In this document: positions 17,322-27,379 of the stretch, in pieces
How the letters are laid out: every line of letters begins with the position of its first letter
How positions within the stretch are numbered: the stretch's first letter is position 1
Assembly (NCBI GenBank): GCA_029556615.1
Contig: JAKQDD010000131.1
Coordinates: 1-51,114 of the forward strand
Length of the DNA: 51,114 nucleotides
DNA from: Verrucomicrobiota bacterium
Lineage (GTDB): Bacteria > Verrucomicrobiota > Verrucomicrobiia > Limisphaerales > J093
Direction: 5' to 3'
Notes under the pieces: model-generated
Told to the model about the DNA's origin: nothing
Databases searched by the model: none
The model's input: the letters and a program-made list of their open reading frames with translations, nothing else
Made by a program: the position numbers and the translations under genes

Positions 17322-18035
17322 ATGCACACTCGAGTTCGGCCCCGGCCCCGGACGGCGGCGGTCCTGCTCGGCGCTCTCCTGCTCCTGGCCGGTTGTGCCG
17401 ATCTGCCGCCGCGAACCCCTTCCTGGACCCCTCTCTTTCCGTCGGAGGGCATTCCCCATGGCTGGACGGTGCGACAATGGAACGACCTCCGCGAGCCCGC
17501 GCCCGCCCAGGCCGTCTGGCGCGTGGTGGATGGCGTCCTGACGGGAGCCGAACCCCGCGGCACCTGGCTCGTCAGCGAACGTGAGTACGCAGATTTCGAA
17601 TTGGAATACGAGTTCAAGCTCGGCGAGACGGGCAACAGCGGCTGCGCGCTGCGCGCTCCTCTTTGGGGCGATCCTGCCTTCGATGGCATGGAACTTCAGA
17701 TGGCGGATTTCCGGTACAACACGGAAGCCAAGCCGGCCGAATTGACGGGCGGGCTCTATCGCGCTGTGGCGCCACGCGTCCAGGTCTACCGGCCCACCGA
17801 CTGGAACCGCTACCAGATCCGGTGCGCCGGCTCCCGCGTGGTCGTCCGCCTTAACGACACCCTCATCCTGGACCTGGATCTGGACCAGCAAACCACCCCG
17901 ACCCTCCGGCACGACGGCACCCAGGCGCCGCCGCTCCGGGATCGGCCGCGGCGTGGACACATCGGATTTCAGGAGCTCAGCCGGGGCGAATCCCACGTCC
18001 AAATCCGCAATGCCCGGATCCGGGAGCTGCGTTAG
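17322..18035 (+). CDS. DUF1080 (3-keto-disaccharide hydrolase type) lipoprotein
   Basis: A lipoprotein signal peptide with lipobox LLAGC ends at about residue 20. The body is a DUF1080 concanavalin-like domain: FPSEGIPHGWTVR, ADFELEYEFKLGETGNSGCALRAPLWGDPAFDGMELQM, and a final HIGFQEL. Some members cleave 3-keto-glycosides; many are uncharacterised. The ATG at 17322 is preferred because it begins the signal peptide; an in-frame ATG at 17292 overlaps the upstream gene. It ends tail-to-tail with the next gene, overlapping by 4 bp. Confidence 0.85.
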   Translation: MHTRVRPRPRTAAVLLGALLLLAGCADLPPRTPSWTPLFPSEGIPHGWTVRQWNDLREPAPAQAVWRVVDGVLTGAEPRGTWLVSEREYADFELEYEFKLGETGNSGCALRAPLWGDPAFDGMELQMADFRYNTEAKPAELTGGLYRAVAPRVQVYRPTDWNRYQIRCAGSRVVVRLNDTLILDLDLDQQTTPTLRHDGTQAPPLRDRPRRGHIGFQELSRGESHVQIRNARIRELR

Positions 18036-18613
18036 AAATCCCGGACGTAGCGCTCGCGCCGGCTGAGCACCGAGCTCACGTAATCCCGCGTGCCGGGAAA
18101 CCCGATCTGGTCGAGAAACGCCGCGCCATTCGTCGCCGCCATGCCTCTTCCCCACTTGAGGACATTCGCCCGGCCCGCGTTGTAGTCCGCCAACGCAAAC
18201 GCCGCGGGATTGTCCGTACCGCGGTAACGCTGCAGCATCTTGCGCAAGTACCACGTGCCCGCCAGCGTGTTGGTACCGGGATCCAACAGATGGCCTTCCG
18301 GCAGGGGATAGGCGCCCACGGTCTCCGCCCATTCTTGCGCCGCCGAGTCCATCAACTGCATCAAGCCCAGCTCGCCAGCCCTCCCCCGCGCCGACGCGTC
18401 GAAGCGGCTCTCCTTCCAGACCACCGCTTTCACCAGGGCGGGATCCACCCCGTAGCGGGAAGCCGCGGCCAGGATCACCTTGTCGCAGGAATGCTCGAAC
18501 CGCCAGTTCGACCACCAGCCGGCCCCGAGCAGAATCCCCACGGCAATCCCGCACAGCCCGAGGTATCTCGCGAAGCGCTTCACCCCGCCCTTTCTATCCG
18601 GCGCCGCCGGCAA
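18032..18613 (-). CDS. membrane-anchored lytic transglycosylase
   Basis: One N-terminal membrane segment (residues about 15-35) precedes an SLT domain with the catalytic Glu in VVWKESRFD, then GELGLMQLM and ALADYNAGRANV. It would cleave peptidoglycan between MurNAc and GlcNAc with formation of an anhydro product, for wall turnover or insertion of machines. At 193 residues it is a minimal Slt/MltE-like form. Confidence 0.88.
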   Translation of the reverse strand: MPAAPDRKGGVKRFARYLGLCGIAVGILLGAGWWSNWRFEHSCDKVILAAASRYGVDPALVKAVVWKESRFDASARGRAGELGLMQLMDSAAQEWAETVGAYPLPEGHLLDPGTNTLAGTWYLRKMLQRYRGTDNPAAFALADYNAGRANVLKWGRGMAATNGAAFLDQIGFPGTRDYVSSVLSRRERYVRDF

Positions 18614-18696
18614 AATCCAGAACGCTCACGCGGTTTCGAGGCCACCCCACGCGCCGCTTGACGATCGCCCCAACCGGACGGACTCTCCCCACCCAG

Positions 18697-20943
18697 ATGG
18701 TTGCCCGCGTCACGCTCGAGATCGCCCTCGGGCGGGAATTCGATTACACGATTCCCGAGGAACTGCTCCCCCGGGTCGAGGTCGGAAGCCGCGTCCGCGT
18801 CCCGTTTGGCCCCCGCCAGGCCATGGGCTGCGTCACGGCGCTCCTCGACCATTCGCCCCACGCCCGCTTGCGTCCCATCCTGCAAGTCGTCGGCGCCCAA
18901 CCACTGATCACCCCCAAAGTCCTCGCGCTGGCCCGCTGGGTCGCCGAATACTACTGTTGCCCCGCGGAGATCGCGCTGAAGAGCGTCCTGCCGGAGGCCG
19001 TACGGCGGGAGGAGGCGGGGTGGCGGGAGCGGCTCTGCGTGCGCATGACGCCAGTCTCCGGTCCTTTTCCCAAGCTGACCCGCCGCCAGAACGACGTTTG
19101 GCAGGTGATCGAGGAGTGGCGGGAATTGCCCCTTCAGGAGCTGCTGCGGCTCACCGGGACCACCGCGGAGACCGTTCGCCGGCTCGAGGACAAGGGTCTC
19201 ATCGCCATCGCCCCCCGGGTTGCCGAACGCGACCCCTACGCCAACGAGACCATCCTCCCCAGTTCGCCCCTGACGTTGAACCCCGAGCAACAGCGGGCGC
19301 TCGGCGAGATCCTGGCCGCCCTCGAGCGGCCCAACCCGACGCCGCGCCCCGTGCCGGGCGAACCGGCCCGCGTCTTTCTGCTCCACGGCGTGACCGGAAG
19401 CGGCAAGACGGAGGTCTACCTCCAGGCCATCGCCCACACGCTGGGCCAGGGCCGCGGAGCCATCGTCCTCGTCCCGGAGATCAGCCTCACGCCGCAGACG
19501 GTCGAGCGCTTCAAAAGCCGGTTCTGCCACGGCCCCCTCCAGACACTCGTCGCTGTCCTCCACAGCCATCTCTCCTCGGGCGAACGCCATGACGAATGGC
19601 ACAAGATCCGGCAGGGCCGCGCCCGAATCGCCATCGGCGCACGGTCCGCCGTGTTCGCGCCCATCGAACCCCTCGGCCTGATCATCGTGGACGAAGAACA
19701 CGAGCACTCCTACAAACAGGAAGAGACCCCTCGCTACCACGCCCGGGACGTCGCCGTCCTCCGCGCCCAGAAGGAGGGCGCCGTGGTCGTTCTCGGCTCA
19801 GCCACCCCATCACTCGAGAGCTACTACAACGCACGCCAGGGGAAATACCGGCTTCTCGAGCTTCCCACTCGCGTCGACAACCAACGGTTGCCCATTGTGC
19901 GTGTCGTCGACCTCCGGCACGAGGTCCGACGGGAACGGGGAAGCCCGATCCTCTCTCCCCTGCTCCGCGAGGCCATCCTTCAGCGGCTCGAACGGCGAGA
20001 GCAGGTCATCCTCTTCCTCAACCGGCGCGGATACGCCAACGCCCTCCAGTGCCCCCGCTGTGGTCATGTCGTCGGCTGCCCCAACTGCAGCGTCGCCCTC
20101 ACCTACCACCGGACCAATCACCGCCTCTGCTGTCACCTCTGCGGCCATTGGGAGAATCCGCCCAACGCCTGCCCGCAGCGCGAGTGTCGCAGCCCCGCCA
20201 TCCGATACGCCGGGATTGGCACGCAGCGGGTCGAGGAGGCGCTCCGGCGACAGTTCCCCCAGGCCCGGATCCAACGCATGGACTCCGACATCCTCCAGCG
20301 CAAGGAGGACTACCGCCGGATCCTCGGCGATTTCCGGACCGGCCGCATCGACTTGCTCATCGGAACCCAGATGATCGCCAAAGGGCTGCACTTCCCCAAT
20401 GTCACGCTGGTCGGAATTGTCCTCGCCGACATGAGCTTGCACATCCCGGATTTCCGGGCCGCCGAGCGGACATTCCAGCTGCTGACCCAGGTGGCAGGAC
20501 GTGCCGGAAGGGGCGACATCGAGGGCGAAGTGATCGTCCAGTCGTTCACCCCGTTTCACTCCGCCATTCAGTACGCCCGCCGGCATGACTTCATCAGCTT
20601 CTACGAGCAGGAGATCGAGTTCCGCCGGGAGCTTTCGTACCCCCCGCTGGCCCGGGCTGCCCTGCTCACCCTCCGGGGGCGGAACGAGGACAAGGTCCGC
20701 TTCACCACGGACCATCTGCATGGTCTGTTGACCGAGGCGTTTCATGATGAAACCGATTACATCCTGGGGAAGCCGGCTCCAGCGCCTCTCCTCCGGGCCG
20801 AGGGGTTCTATCGGTACCAGATCCTGCTGCGCACCCGTCAGATGCTCCGCACCAGCCGCCGGCTCGCCGCGATCCACCACCGCCTCAACCTGCCGGAAGG
20901 CGTGACGCTCGCCATCGACGTCGACCCCGTCAACCTCGCGTGA
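18697..20943 (+). CDS. priA: replication restart helicase PriA
   Basis: The 748-residue protein has the N-terminal 3'-end-binding domain ([18 protein letters not shown]), a winged helix, Walker [14 protein letters not shown], the DEEH box in [13 protein letters not shown], and the zinc-binding cysteine series [13 protein letters not shown]...CCHLCGH...CPQREC. The helicase C-terminal half contains [16 protein letters not shown] and QVAGRAGRG. PriA reloads the replicative helicase at stalled forks. The ATG at 18697 matches the family start; an upstream TTG at 18658 is unlikely. It is divergent from the transglycosylase. Confidence 0.95.
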   Translation: MVARVTLEIALGREFDYTIPEELLPRVEVGSRVRVPFGPRQAMGCVTALLDHSPHARLRPILQVVGAQPLITPKVLALARWVAEYYCCPAEIALKSVLPEAVRREEAGWRERLCVRMTPVSGPFPKLTRRQNDVWQVIEEWRELPLQELLRLTGTTAETVRRLEDKGLIAIAPRVAERDPYANETILPSSPLTLNPEQQRALGEILAALERPNPTPRPVPGEPARVFLLHGVTGSGKTEVYLQAIAHTLGQGRGAIVLVPEISLTPQTVERFKSRFCHGPLQTLVAVLHSHLSSGERHDEWHKIRQGRARIAIGARSAVFAPIEPLGLIIVDEEHEHSYKQEETPRYHARDVAVLRAQKEGAVVVLGSATPSLESYYNARQGKYRLLELPTRVDNQRLPIVRVVDLRHEVRRERGSPILSPLLREAILQRLERREQVILFLNRRGYANALQCPRCGHVVGCPNCSVALTYHRTNHRLCCHLCGHWENPPNACPQRECRSPAIRYAGIGTQRVEEALRRQFPQARIQRMDSDILQRKEDYRRILGDFRTGRIDLLIGTQMIAKGLHFPNVTLVGIVLADMSLHIPDFRAAERTFQLLTQVAGRAGRGDIEGEVIVQSFTPFHSAIQYARRHDFISFYEQEIEFRRELSYPPLARAALLTLRGRNEDKVRFTTDHLHGLLTEAFHDETDYILGKPAPAPLLRAEGFYRYQILLRTRQMLRTSRRLAAIHHRLNLPEGVTLAIDVDPVNLA

Positions 20944-21161
20944 ACCGCCGGGAAACCCGGCATTCACGGGCTCCCGTCGCTCCCGTCTCATGGGGCAGAA
21001 TCCACTTGCCGCCCCCACCCCTGCAGTTTAGCGTGCGCCCAAAGTCGGGCGGGGCGTCCGGAGCGCCGCCCACGGGGGATCTGCGGCCGGCAAGGCCGGG
21101 CTCCTCCACCGGCCCCGGCGATCCCAGGGACCGCCCCGGGCCAGCCGGTGGAGCGCGGAAC

Positions 21162-21677
21162 ATGTCACAATCACAACCAACGGAATTGGGCTACGACTCG
21201 AAGATCGAAGGCGACCTGCTGGTGACGCGGCTGGATACGGCCATCAACTGGTTCCGGAAACACTCGATCTGGCCGATGCCCATGGGCCTGGCCTGCTGCG
21301 CCATTGAATTGATGGGAAGCGGTGCCAGCCGGTTCGATATCGCCCGGTTCGGCTCCGAAGTGATGCGGTTCTCCCCGCGGCAATCGGACCTCATGATCGT
21401 CGCCGGCACGGTCACCTACAAGATGGCTCTGATCGTTCAACGCCTCTACGAGCAGATGACCGAGCCCAAATGGGTCATCGCCATGGGCGCCTGCGCCTCC
21501 ACGGGCGGCATGTACCGAAGCTACGCCGTCCTCCAGGGCGTGGATCGGATCCTCCCGGTCGATTTCTACGTGGCCGGCTGCCCGCCCCGGCCCGAGGCGC
21601 TCCTCGACGCCCTCCTGAAGCTCCAGGCCAAAGTCATGCGCGAACCGGTCCTCGCCACACTCAAGAAGTCCTCCTGA
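21162..21677 (+). CDS. nuoB: NADH-quinone oxidoreductase subunit B
   Basis: The 171-residue protein has the cluster-N2 cysteines: the tandem pair in [10 protein letters not shown], then [10 protein letters not shown] and [11 protein letters not shown]. It passes electrons from the iron-sulfur chain to quinone. It is the first gene of the nuo operon here. The preceding 218 bases follow priA and show no nuoA and no promoter I can call with confidence. Confidence 0.95.
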   Translation: MSQSQPTELGYDSKIEGDLLVTRLDTAINWFRKHSIWPMPMGLACCAIELMGSGASRFDIARFGSEVMRFSPRQSDLMIVAGTVTYKMALIVQRLYEQMTEPKWVIAMGACASTGGMYRSYAVLQGVDRILPVDFYVAGCPPRPEALLDALLKLQAKVMREPVLATLKKSS

Positions 21678-21703
21678 TTCCCAGCCCAACCCGCCAAAGC
21701 CCT

Positions 21704-22282
21704 GTGACCCCACGCGACCTCGCCAGCCAACTCCGCGCCCGCTTCGGCGACCTCCTCTCGGACCCGGTCGATTTCCGCGGCGAGACCACGCTCACCGTCC
21801 GGAACGCCGAGGCCATCGAGACCGTCTGCCAGTACGCCCGGACCGCCCTCGGCTGCGATTTCCTGGTGGATATCTCGAGCGTCGACCACCACGGCCAGGA
21901 CCCCCGCTGGATGATCGTTTACGAGCTCTTCGGCCTCGCCCACCGCACGCATCTCCGGCTGGAGACCCCGGTGAGCGAAGAACGCGCCGAGCTCCCCACC
22001 GTCACCCCGGTCTGGCCGGCTGCCGAATGGCACGAGCGCGAGATCTACGACATGATGGGCATCCGGTTCCGGGGCCACCCTGATCTCCGTCGCATCCTGA
22101 TGTGGGAAGGGTACCCCTACCATCCGCTGCGCAAGGACTTCCCCCTCTCAGGCAAGGCCACCCGCATCCCGGGCGTCGCGTTCACCGAGCCCGCACCCCT
22201 GGACGGCGGCCCCTTCGTCACGACCCCAGGCGCCCCGGACGCCCCGTCCCGAGAACCCCGCGCCCGCAATCCGGAAGGCTAA
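21704..22282 (+). CDS. nuoC: NADH-quinone oxidoreductase subunit C
   Basis: This is the 30 kDa subunit of the peripheral arm (192 residues). Family signatures are DFLVDISSVDH, then PVWPAAEWHEREIYDMMGIRF and DLRRILMWEGYPYHPLRKDFP. The GTG at 21704, 27 bases after nuoB, gives the usual N-terminus. The proline- and arginine-rich tail after the core is not conserved. Confidence 0.93.
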   Translation: MTPRDLASQLRARFGDLLSDPVDFRGETTLTVRNAEAIETVCQYARTALGCDFLVDISSVDHHGQDPRWMIVYELFGLAHRTHLRLETPVSEERAELPTVTPVWPAAEWHEREIYDMMGIRFRGHPDLRRILMWEGYPYHPLRKDFPLSGKATRIPGVAFTEPAPLDGGPFVTTPGAPDAPSREPRARNPEG

Positions 22283-22285
22283 ACC

Positions 22286-23572
22286 ATGGAGAAACCGCGC
22301 GAGCTCTGGTTTGCCGATTCCGCCGGGAGAACCGGAGCCCCCCATGCCGACCCGCCCGGGTCCGCCCCGAAGGCCGACTCCCGACCCGATGAACGGCTCG
22401 GCGGGGAGCCGATGATTCTCAACATGGGGCCGTCCCACCCCTCGACCCACGGGGTGCTCCGAATCCTCCTCGAGCTCGACGGCGAGACGATCCTCAAGGC
22501 CGTCCCTGATATCGGCTACCTGCACCGGGGCGACGAGAAGATCGCCGAGAACCTGACTTATACCCAGTTCATCCCGTACACCGACCGGCTCGATTACCTC
22601 GCTCCCCTCGCCAACAACGTCGCCTACGCCCTGGCAGTGGAGAAGCTCCTGGGGATCGACCGCGACCTCCCCCCCCGCTGCCAGTACCTCCGCGTCATCT
22701 GCTGTGAACTCGCCCGGATCTCGTCGCACCTGCTGGGCATCGGGTGCTTCGCCATGGACGTCGGCGCAATGACCGTCTTCCTGCACACCTACACCGAACG
22801 CGAGAAGGTCTACAACCTCTGCGAATCACTCACCGGCGCCCGCTTCACCACCAGTTACACCCGGATCGGCGGACTGGCGCGCGATGTGCCGCCGGGCTGG
22901 ACCGATCAATGCCGCCAGTTCGCCCGCGAGGTCACCGCCGCCATCGCGGACGTCGACCAACTCCTCACGCGCAACCGGATCTGGATCGATCGCAACCGCG
23001 ACGTCGGCGTCATCCCCCGGGAGACCGCCATCGCCTACGCCCTCACCGGACCCAACCTCCGCGGCAGCGGTGTCGACCACGACCTGCGCAAGGCCCTCCC
23101 CTACCTGGTGTACGACCAGTTGGAATTCGATGTCCCCCTCGGCAGCGTCGGGGATTGCTACGACCGCTATCTCGTTCGCATGGAGGAAATGCGGCAGAGC
23201 GTCCGGATCCTCCATCAATGCCTGGACCAGCTCCCCGGCGGCCCCGTCAACATCCCCGACGGCAAGGTCGTCCTCCCTTCCAAACCGAAGGTCCTCACCC
23301 GCATGGAGGAACTGATCCATCAGTTCGTCCTCGTCACCCAGGGCGTCAACGCCCCTCCCGGCCAGGTCTACTTCGGCGCCGAAAACCCCAAGGGCGAACT
23401 CGGCTTCTACATCCACAGCCGGGGCGGCGGCACCCCCCACCGGCTCAAGATCCGATCCCCCTCGTTCGTCAGCCTCAGCATCCTGCCCCGACTCCTGCCC
23501 GGCCACAGCCTCAGCGACGTCGTTTCCATCCTTGGCTCGCTCGACTTCGTCATGGGAGAATGCGACCGATGA
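22286..23572 (+). CDS. nuoD: NADH-quinone oxidoreductase subunit D
   Basis: The 49 kDa subunit (428 residues) helps form the quinone pocket. MGPSHPSTHGVLR and GYLHRGDEKIAE carry the conserved His and Arg residues, and it ends with LSILPRLLPGH, SDVVSILGSLDFVMGECDR. A 40-residue N-terminal extension precedes the core. It begins 3 bases after nuoC and overlaps nuoE by an ATGA. Confidence 0.95.
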   Translation: MEKPRELWFADSAGRTGAPHADPPGSAPKADSRPDERLGGEPMILNMGPSHPSTHGVLRILLELDGETILKAVPDIGYLHRGDEKIAENLTYTQFIPYTDRLDYLAPLANNVAYALAVEKLLGIDRDLPPRCQYLRVICCELARISSHLLGIGCFAMDVGAMTVFLHTYTEREKVYNLCESLTGARFTTSYTRIGGLARDVPPGWTDQCRQFAREVTAAIADVDQLLTRNRIWIDRNRDVGVIPRETAIAYALTGPNLRGSGVDHDLRKALPYLVYDQLEFDVPLGSVGDCYDRYLVRMEEMRQSVRILHQCLDQLPGGPVNIPDGKVVLPSKPKVLTRMEELIHQFVLVTQGVNAPPGQVYFGAENPKGELGFYIHSRGGGTPHRLKIRSPSFVSLSILPRLLPGHSLSDVVSILGSLDFVMGECDR

Positions 23573-24054
23573 ATGCCCAGGTGCCCCCCGCACTCGAGGC
23601 CGAGATCGACGCGCTGATCGGTCGCTATCCCCAGCGACGCAGCGCCACGCTGATGGTGCTCCATGCCCTGCAGGAACACTTCGGCTGTCTCCCGCCCGAG
23701 ACGGTCCGCTGGACAGCCGCCAAACTTGGGCTCGAACTCATCCATGTCTACGAGCTCGTCACCTTCTACCCCATGTTCCGGCAAACCCCGGCCGGGAAGT
23801 TCCATATCAAGATCTGCCGGACCTTGAGCTGCGCCCTCGGAGGATCGCATGACATCCACCGGCACCTGTGCGAGCGACTGGGCCTCGACCCGGACGTGCA
23901 CGGCCCTCAAACCACCGCCGACGGCCGGTTCACGGTCGAATTCGTCGAGTGCCTGGCGGCATGCGACACCGCCCCCGTCCTGACGTGCAATGACCGGTTC
24001 CATCCCTCGGTCACTCCGGACCAGGCGGACGCCATCCTCGAGGATTGCCAATGA
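23569..24054 (+). CDS. nuoE: NADH-quinone oxidoreductase subunit E
   Basis: The 24 kDa thioredoxin-like subunit (161 residues) holds cluster N1a with cysteines in CRTLSC and ECLAACDTAP. ELVTFYPMF is a family hallmark. It pairs with NuoF in the NADH-oxidising module. The start ATG overlaps the nuoD stop. Confidence 0.95.
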   Translation: MNAQVPPALEAEIDALIGRYPQRRSATLMVLHALQEHFGCLPPETVRWTAAKLGLELIHVYELVTFYPMFRQTPAGKFHIKICRTLSCALGGSHDIHRHLCERLGLDPDVHGPQTTADGRFTVEFVECLAACDTAPVLTCNDRFHPSVTPDQADAILEDCQ

Positions 24055-24098
24055 AGACGCGCTCGGAGAAGACGCGGAGGCCGGGAAGGAACGAGGCG

Positions 24099-24172
24099 TG
24101 GCTGCCGAGCATGGATTTGAACCATGACAAACAGATCCAGAGTCTGCTGTGCTACCGTTACACCACTCGGCA
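24099..24172 (-). tRNA. tRNA-Gln (CTG anticodon)
   Basis: On the minus strand a 7 bp acceptor stem (TGCCGAG with CTCGGCA), a D-arm (GTGT...GCAC), an anticodon stem around the loop CTCTGGA and a T-arm (CATGG TTCAAAT CCATG) fold into a full cloverleaf. The anticodon is CTG (glutamine). CCA is encoded at 24099-24101. It lies antisense in the gap between nuoE and nuoF. Confidence 0.93.
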
Positions 24173-24225
24173 GTGCCGCGTCCCGAAAACCGTAGACCAT
24201 TGGTCCTGAGAGTCAAGCCGACGCT

Positions 24226-25650
24226 ATGGCCGCCGAACACCGCCTTATCCTGAAGCACATCGACCAGCCGGGCTACACGCCGGACCTCGAGTGCTATCGG
24301 CGCCACGGCGGTTACGAGGTCCTGCGCCGCGCCCTCGCTCTCGAACCCCGTCCCCACCCGGACGGCCACCTGCTCTCGCCCGCGGAACAACTCCGTCAGG
24401 ACGTCATGGCCTCCGGCCTCCGCGGCCGCGGCGGCGCGGGATTCTCGTGCGGCCTCAAATGGTCCCTCGTGGACCGGCGCAGCCAGAAGCCCGTCTACCT
24501 CGTCTGCAATGCCGACGAGTCGGAGCCCGGCACCTTCAAGGACCGCCAGATCCTTCACAAAGACCCTCATCAGTTGCTGGAAGGGCTCATCCTCGCCTGC
24601 TTCGCCAATGACGTTCACCTCGCCTTCATCTACATCCGAGGCGAATTCGTCGAAGGCGCCCGGATTCTCAACCGGGCCATCGCTGAGGCCCGAGCCGCCG
24701 GATACCTGGGAAAGGACATCCTCGGGAAAGGCTATGATCTCGAGGTCCACGTCCACCGCGGCGCCGGCGCCTACATCTGCGGCGAGGAAACCGGCCTCAT
24801 CGAATCCCTCGAAGGCAAACGTCCCTACCCCCGCATCAAACCGCCCTACTTCCCGGCCGTGCTCGGCCTCTATCAGTGCCCCACCATCGTCAACAACGTC
24901 GAGACCCTCTGCGCCGTCCGCCACGTCATCGCCATGGGCGGCGCCGAATACGCCAAGCTCGGCACCCCCAACAACACGGGCACCCGCATCGTCTGCCTCA
25001 GCGGCCACGTCCGCCGGCCCGGCTACTTCGAGATCGAAGTCGGCAAGGCCACCCTGCGCGAGCTGATCTTCGACCCCGCCTTCGGCGGCGGATTGCGGCC
25101 CGACCGCAAACTCAAGGCCGTCATCCCGGGGGGCGTCTCCTCGAAGGTCTTCCGGGCTGACGAGACCTTTCGACTCAAGAGCCAGGGGCCCGGCGGCCGC
25201 GAAGTCGTCGAGGAAATCCCCATCCTCGATCTGCCGTACGATTTCACCACGCTGATGGCCGCCGGCAGCATGTCCGGGTCCGGCGCCATCATTGTCCTCG
25301 ACGACACCGCCGATCTCGTCGCTGTCCTGGCCAACATCAGCGAGTTCTTTGCCCACGAAAGCTGCGGCCAATGCACCCCCTGCCGTGAGGGATCCCTCTG
25401 GATCGCCAAGATCCTCCGGCGCCTGACCCGCGGCGAAGGCCGGGCCATCGATGCCGACGAACTGGCACGCATCGCCGACAACATCCCCGGAGGACGAACG
25501 GTTTGCGCCTTCGGAGATGCGTGCTCGTGGCCCGTGCAGAGTTTCCTGGCCAAGTTCAAGGCCGAGTTCATCGCCCGGGGCAAGGCCGACGAAGCGCGAC
25601 ACTCCCGCCCCGTCCCAACCCCGGCTCTCGCCGAAGGCCGATCCCCGTGA
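24226..25650 (+). CDS. nuoF: NADH-quinone oxidoreductase subunit F
   Basis: The 51 kDa subunit (474 residues) binds NADH, FMN and cluster N3. The glycine-rich GLRGRGGAGFSCGLKW and CNADESEPGTFKDR form the nucleotide and flavin sites; the SCGQCTPCREG motif plus a later Cys in CAFGDACSWP hold the cluster. About 25 residues of the C-terminal tail are not conserved. The gap from nuoE holds the antisense tRNA. Confidence 0.96.
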   Translation: MAAEHRLILKHIDQPGYTPDLECYRRHGGYEVLRRALALEPRPHPDGHLLSPAEQLRQDVMASGLRGRGGAGFSCGLKWSLVDRRSQKPVYLVCNADESEPGTFKDRQILHKDPHQLLEGLILACFANDVHLAFIYIRGEFVEGARILNRAIAEARAAGYLGKDILGKGYDLEVHVHRGAGAYICGEETGLIESLEGKRPYPRIKPPYFPAVLGLYQCPTIVNNVETLCAVRHVIAMGGAEYAKLGTPNNTGTRIVCLSGHVRRPGYFEIEVGKATLRELIFDPAFGGGLRPDRKLKAVIPGGVSSKVFRADETFRLKSQGPGGREVVEEIPILDLPYDFTTLMAAGSMSGSGAIIVLDDTADLVAVLANISEFFAHESCGQCTPCREGSLWIAKILRRLTRGEGRAIDADELARIADNIPGGRTVCAFGDACSWPVQSFLAKFKAEFIARGKADEARHSRPVPTPALAEGRSP

Positions 25651-25687
25651 AGGATGGACGCCGCTCAGGCGGCGACCCGACGATGCC

Positions 25688-27379
25688 ATGCCCGAACCGA
25701 CCGACAAACCGCCAGCACCCGCCGCCGAGACCCTCGCCATCAAGGTCAATGGCCAGGTCGCCCTGGTGCCCCGCCTGACTGCCGATTGGAAGGGCCAACC
25801 GGTGCCCACCACGATGCTTCAGGCCTGCGCGATCGCCGGCGTCGAGGTCCCCCACTACTGCTATCACCCCCGACTCCCCGTCGCCGGCAACTGCCGCATG
25901 TGCCTGGTCGAGTTCGGCACCCCCGCCCTCGGCCCCGACCGCCAGCCGCTCCGCAACCCCGATGGCTCCGTCGTCATCCAAAAGTCCCCCCGCCCCGCCA
26001 TCGCCTGCGCCACCGCGGTCTCCCCGGGCATGGAGATCTACACCGACACCCCGGCGGTCCGGCAGATGCGCGAGGGCGTCCTCGAGTTCCTCCTCATCAA
26101 TCATCCGCTCGATTGCCCCATCTGCGATCAGGCCGGAGAATGCAAACTCCAGGAGTACGCGGTCGCTTTCGGCCCGGCAACCAGCCGCTTCCATGAAGCG
26201 AAGGTCCCCAAGCCCAAGCAGGTCGACCTCGGCCCCCGCGTGGTCCTCGACGACGAACGCTGCATCCTGTGCACCCGCTGCATCCGGTTCACCCGCGACA
26301 TCGTCGGGGACGACGCGCTGGGCATTCTGAATCGGGGCGGCCACAACATCCTCGCCACCTACCCGGGCCGCTCCTTCGACAACAATTACACCCTCAACAC
26401 GGTCGATCTCTGCCCCGTCGGCGCCCTGACCTCGCGCGACTTCCGATTCCAAATGCGCGTCTGGTTCCTCAAGGAAACCCGGAGCCTCTGCACCAGTTGC
26501 GGCACCGGCTGCAATTGCCTCATCGGTTCCCGCGAGAACCACCTCTACCGATACACCCCGCGCGACAACGATGCCGTCAACCGGTCCTGGCTCTGCGATT
26601 ACGGCCGCCTCAACTTCCGCTGGATCCAACGCCCCGATCGCCTTGCCCAACCCGCCGGCACCCGCCTCACCCGCCCGGACTGGGAAACCGCCCTCCACGA
26701 GACCATCCAGGCCCTGCGCCAAATCCCCGCCGGCGCAAGCGCCATCATCGCTTCCGCCCGCATGACCAACGAGGAGCTCTATCTCACCCGGCTCCTCGCC
26801 CAGCGCTGGGGCGCCCCCACCGACACCCTGCCCCGCACCGGCGAAGCCGATTCCCTCCTTCTGAACGCCGACCGCAACCCCAACACCGTCGGCGCCCGCC
26901 TCCTGGGGCTCTCCGCCAATCCGCCGGGCTCGAACCTCGCCCGCTTCGCCCAATCCATCCGCACCGGCCAGATCCGGGGGTTGCTGGTCCTGGGCGAGAA
27001 TGTTGCCCGCCACGGTCTCACGCCCGATCTGCTCGCAGGTCTCGACGCCCTCGTCGTCGTCGATCTGCTGCCCAACGCGACGACGGCGCTCGCTCATTAC
27101 CTCCTGCCCGGATGCGCCACGCCGGAGAAGCGCGGCACGTACACCAACGTTCACGGGCGCGTCCAGCGGTTCTTCGAGGCCATCGATCCCCCGGGAACCG
27201 CCCGGCCCGAAATCGAGATCCTCCAGGCCATGCTCGCCGGTCTGACCGACCGGCCCGCCCCCGGCTCCGTCGAGACGGTGTTCAACCAGATGACCCTCGA
27301 GATCCCCGCCTTCGGCGGCCTCACCTGGGCCGGCCTCGGCGATGGCGGCAAGGGCATCCGCCAGGAACCCACCGCATGA
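25688..27379 (+). CDS. nuoG: NADH-quinone oxidoreductase subunit G (short form)
   Basis: At 563 residues it is shorter than the E. coli form (about 900). A [2Fe-2S] domain (CYHPRLPVAGNCRMCLVEF, CATAV), the His-Cys3 cluster (HPLDCPICDQAGECKLQEYA) and a CILCTRCIRF cluster come first. A further CTSCGTGCNC...WLCDYGR set matches the extra N7-type site. The molybdopterin-like C-terminal domain is abbreviated. The ATG at 25688 gives the family start, and its stop overlaps nuoH by an ATGA. Confidence 0.93.
   Translation: MPEPTDKPPAPAAETLAIKVNGQVALVPRLTADWKGQPVPTTMLQACAIAGVEVPHYCYHPRLPVAGNCRMCLVEFGTPALGPDRQPLRNPDGSVVIQKSPRPAIACATAVSPGMEIYTDTPAVRQMREGVLEFLLINHPLDCPICDQAGECKLQEYAVAFGPATSRFHEAKVPKPKQVDLGPRVVLDDERCILCTRCIRFTRDIVGDDALGILNRGGHNILATYPGRSFDNNYTLNTVDLCPVGALTSRDFRFQMRVWFLKETRSLCTSCGTGCNCLIGSRENHLYRYTPRDNDAVNRSWLCDYGRLNFRWIQRPDRLAQPAGTRLTRPDWETALHETIQALRQIPAGASAIIASARMTNEELYLTRLLAQRWGAPTDTLPRTGEADSLLLNADRNPNTVGARLLGLSANPPGSNLARFAQSIRTGQIRGLLVLGENVARHGLTPDLLAGLDALVVVDLLPNATTALAHYLLPGCATPEKRGTYTNVHGRVQRFFEAIDPPGTARPEIEILQAMLAGLTDRPAPGSVETVFNQMTLEIPAFGGLTWAGLGDGGKGIRQEPTA

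Noticed and set aside
20944..21161. Promoter for the nuo operon (TTGCCG...TTTAGC)
   Set aside because: The -10 match is poor; transcription could also continue from priA.
23407..25812. 801-codon open frame on the minus strand opposite nuoD-nuoF
   Set aside because: It is antisense to clearly conserved nuo genes and crosses the tRNA; its Gly/Ala/Asp-rich residues are what GC-rich antisense frames give.
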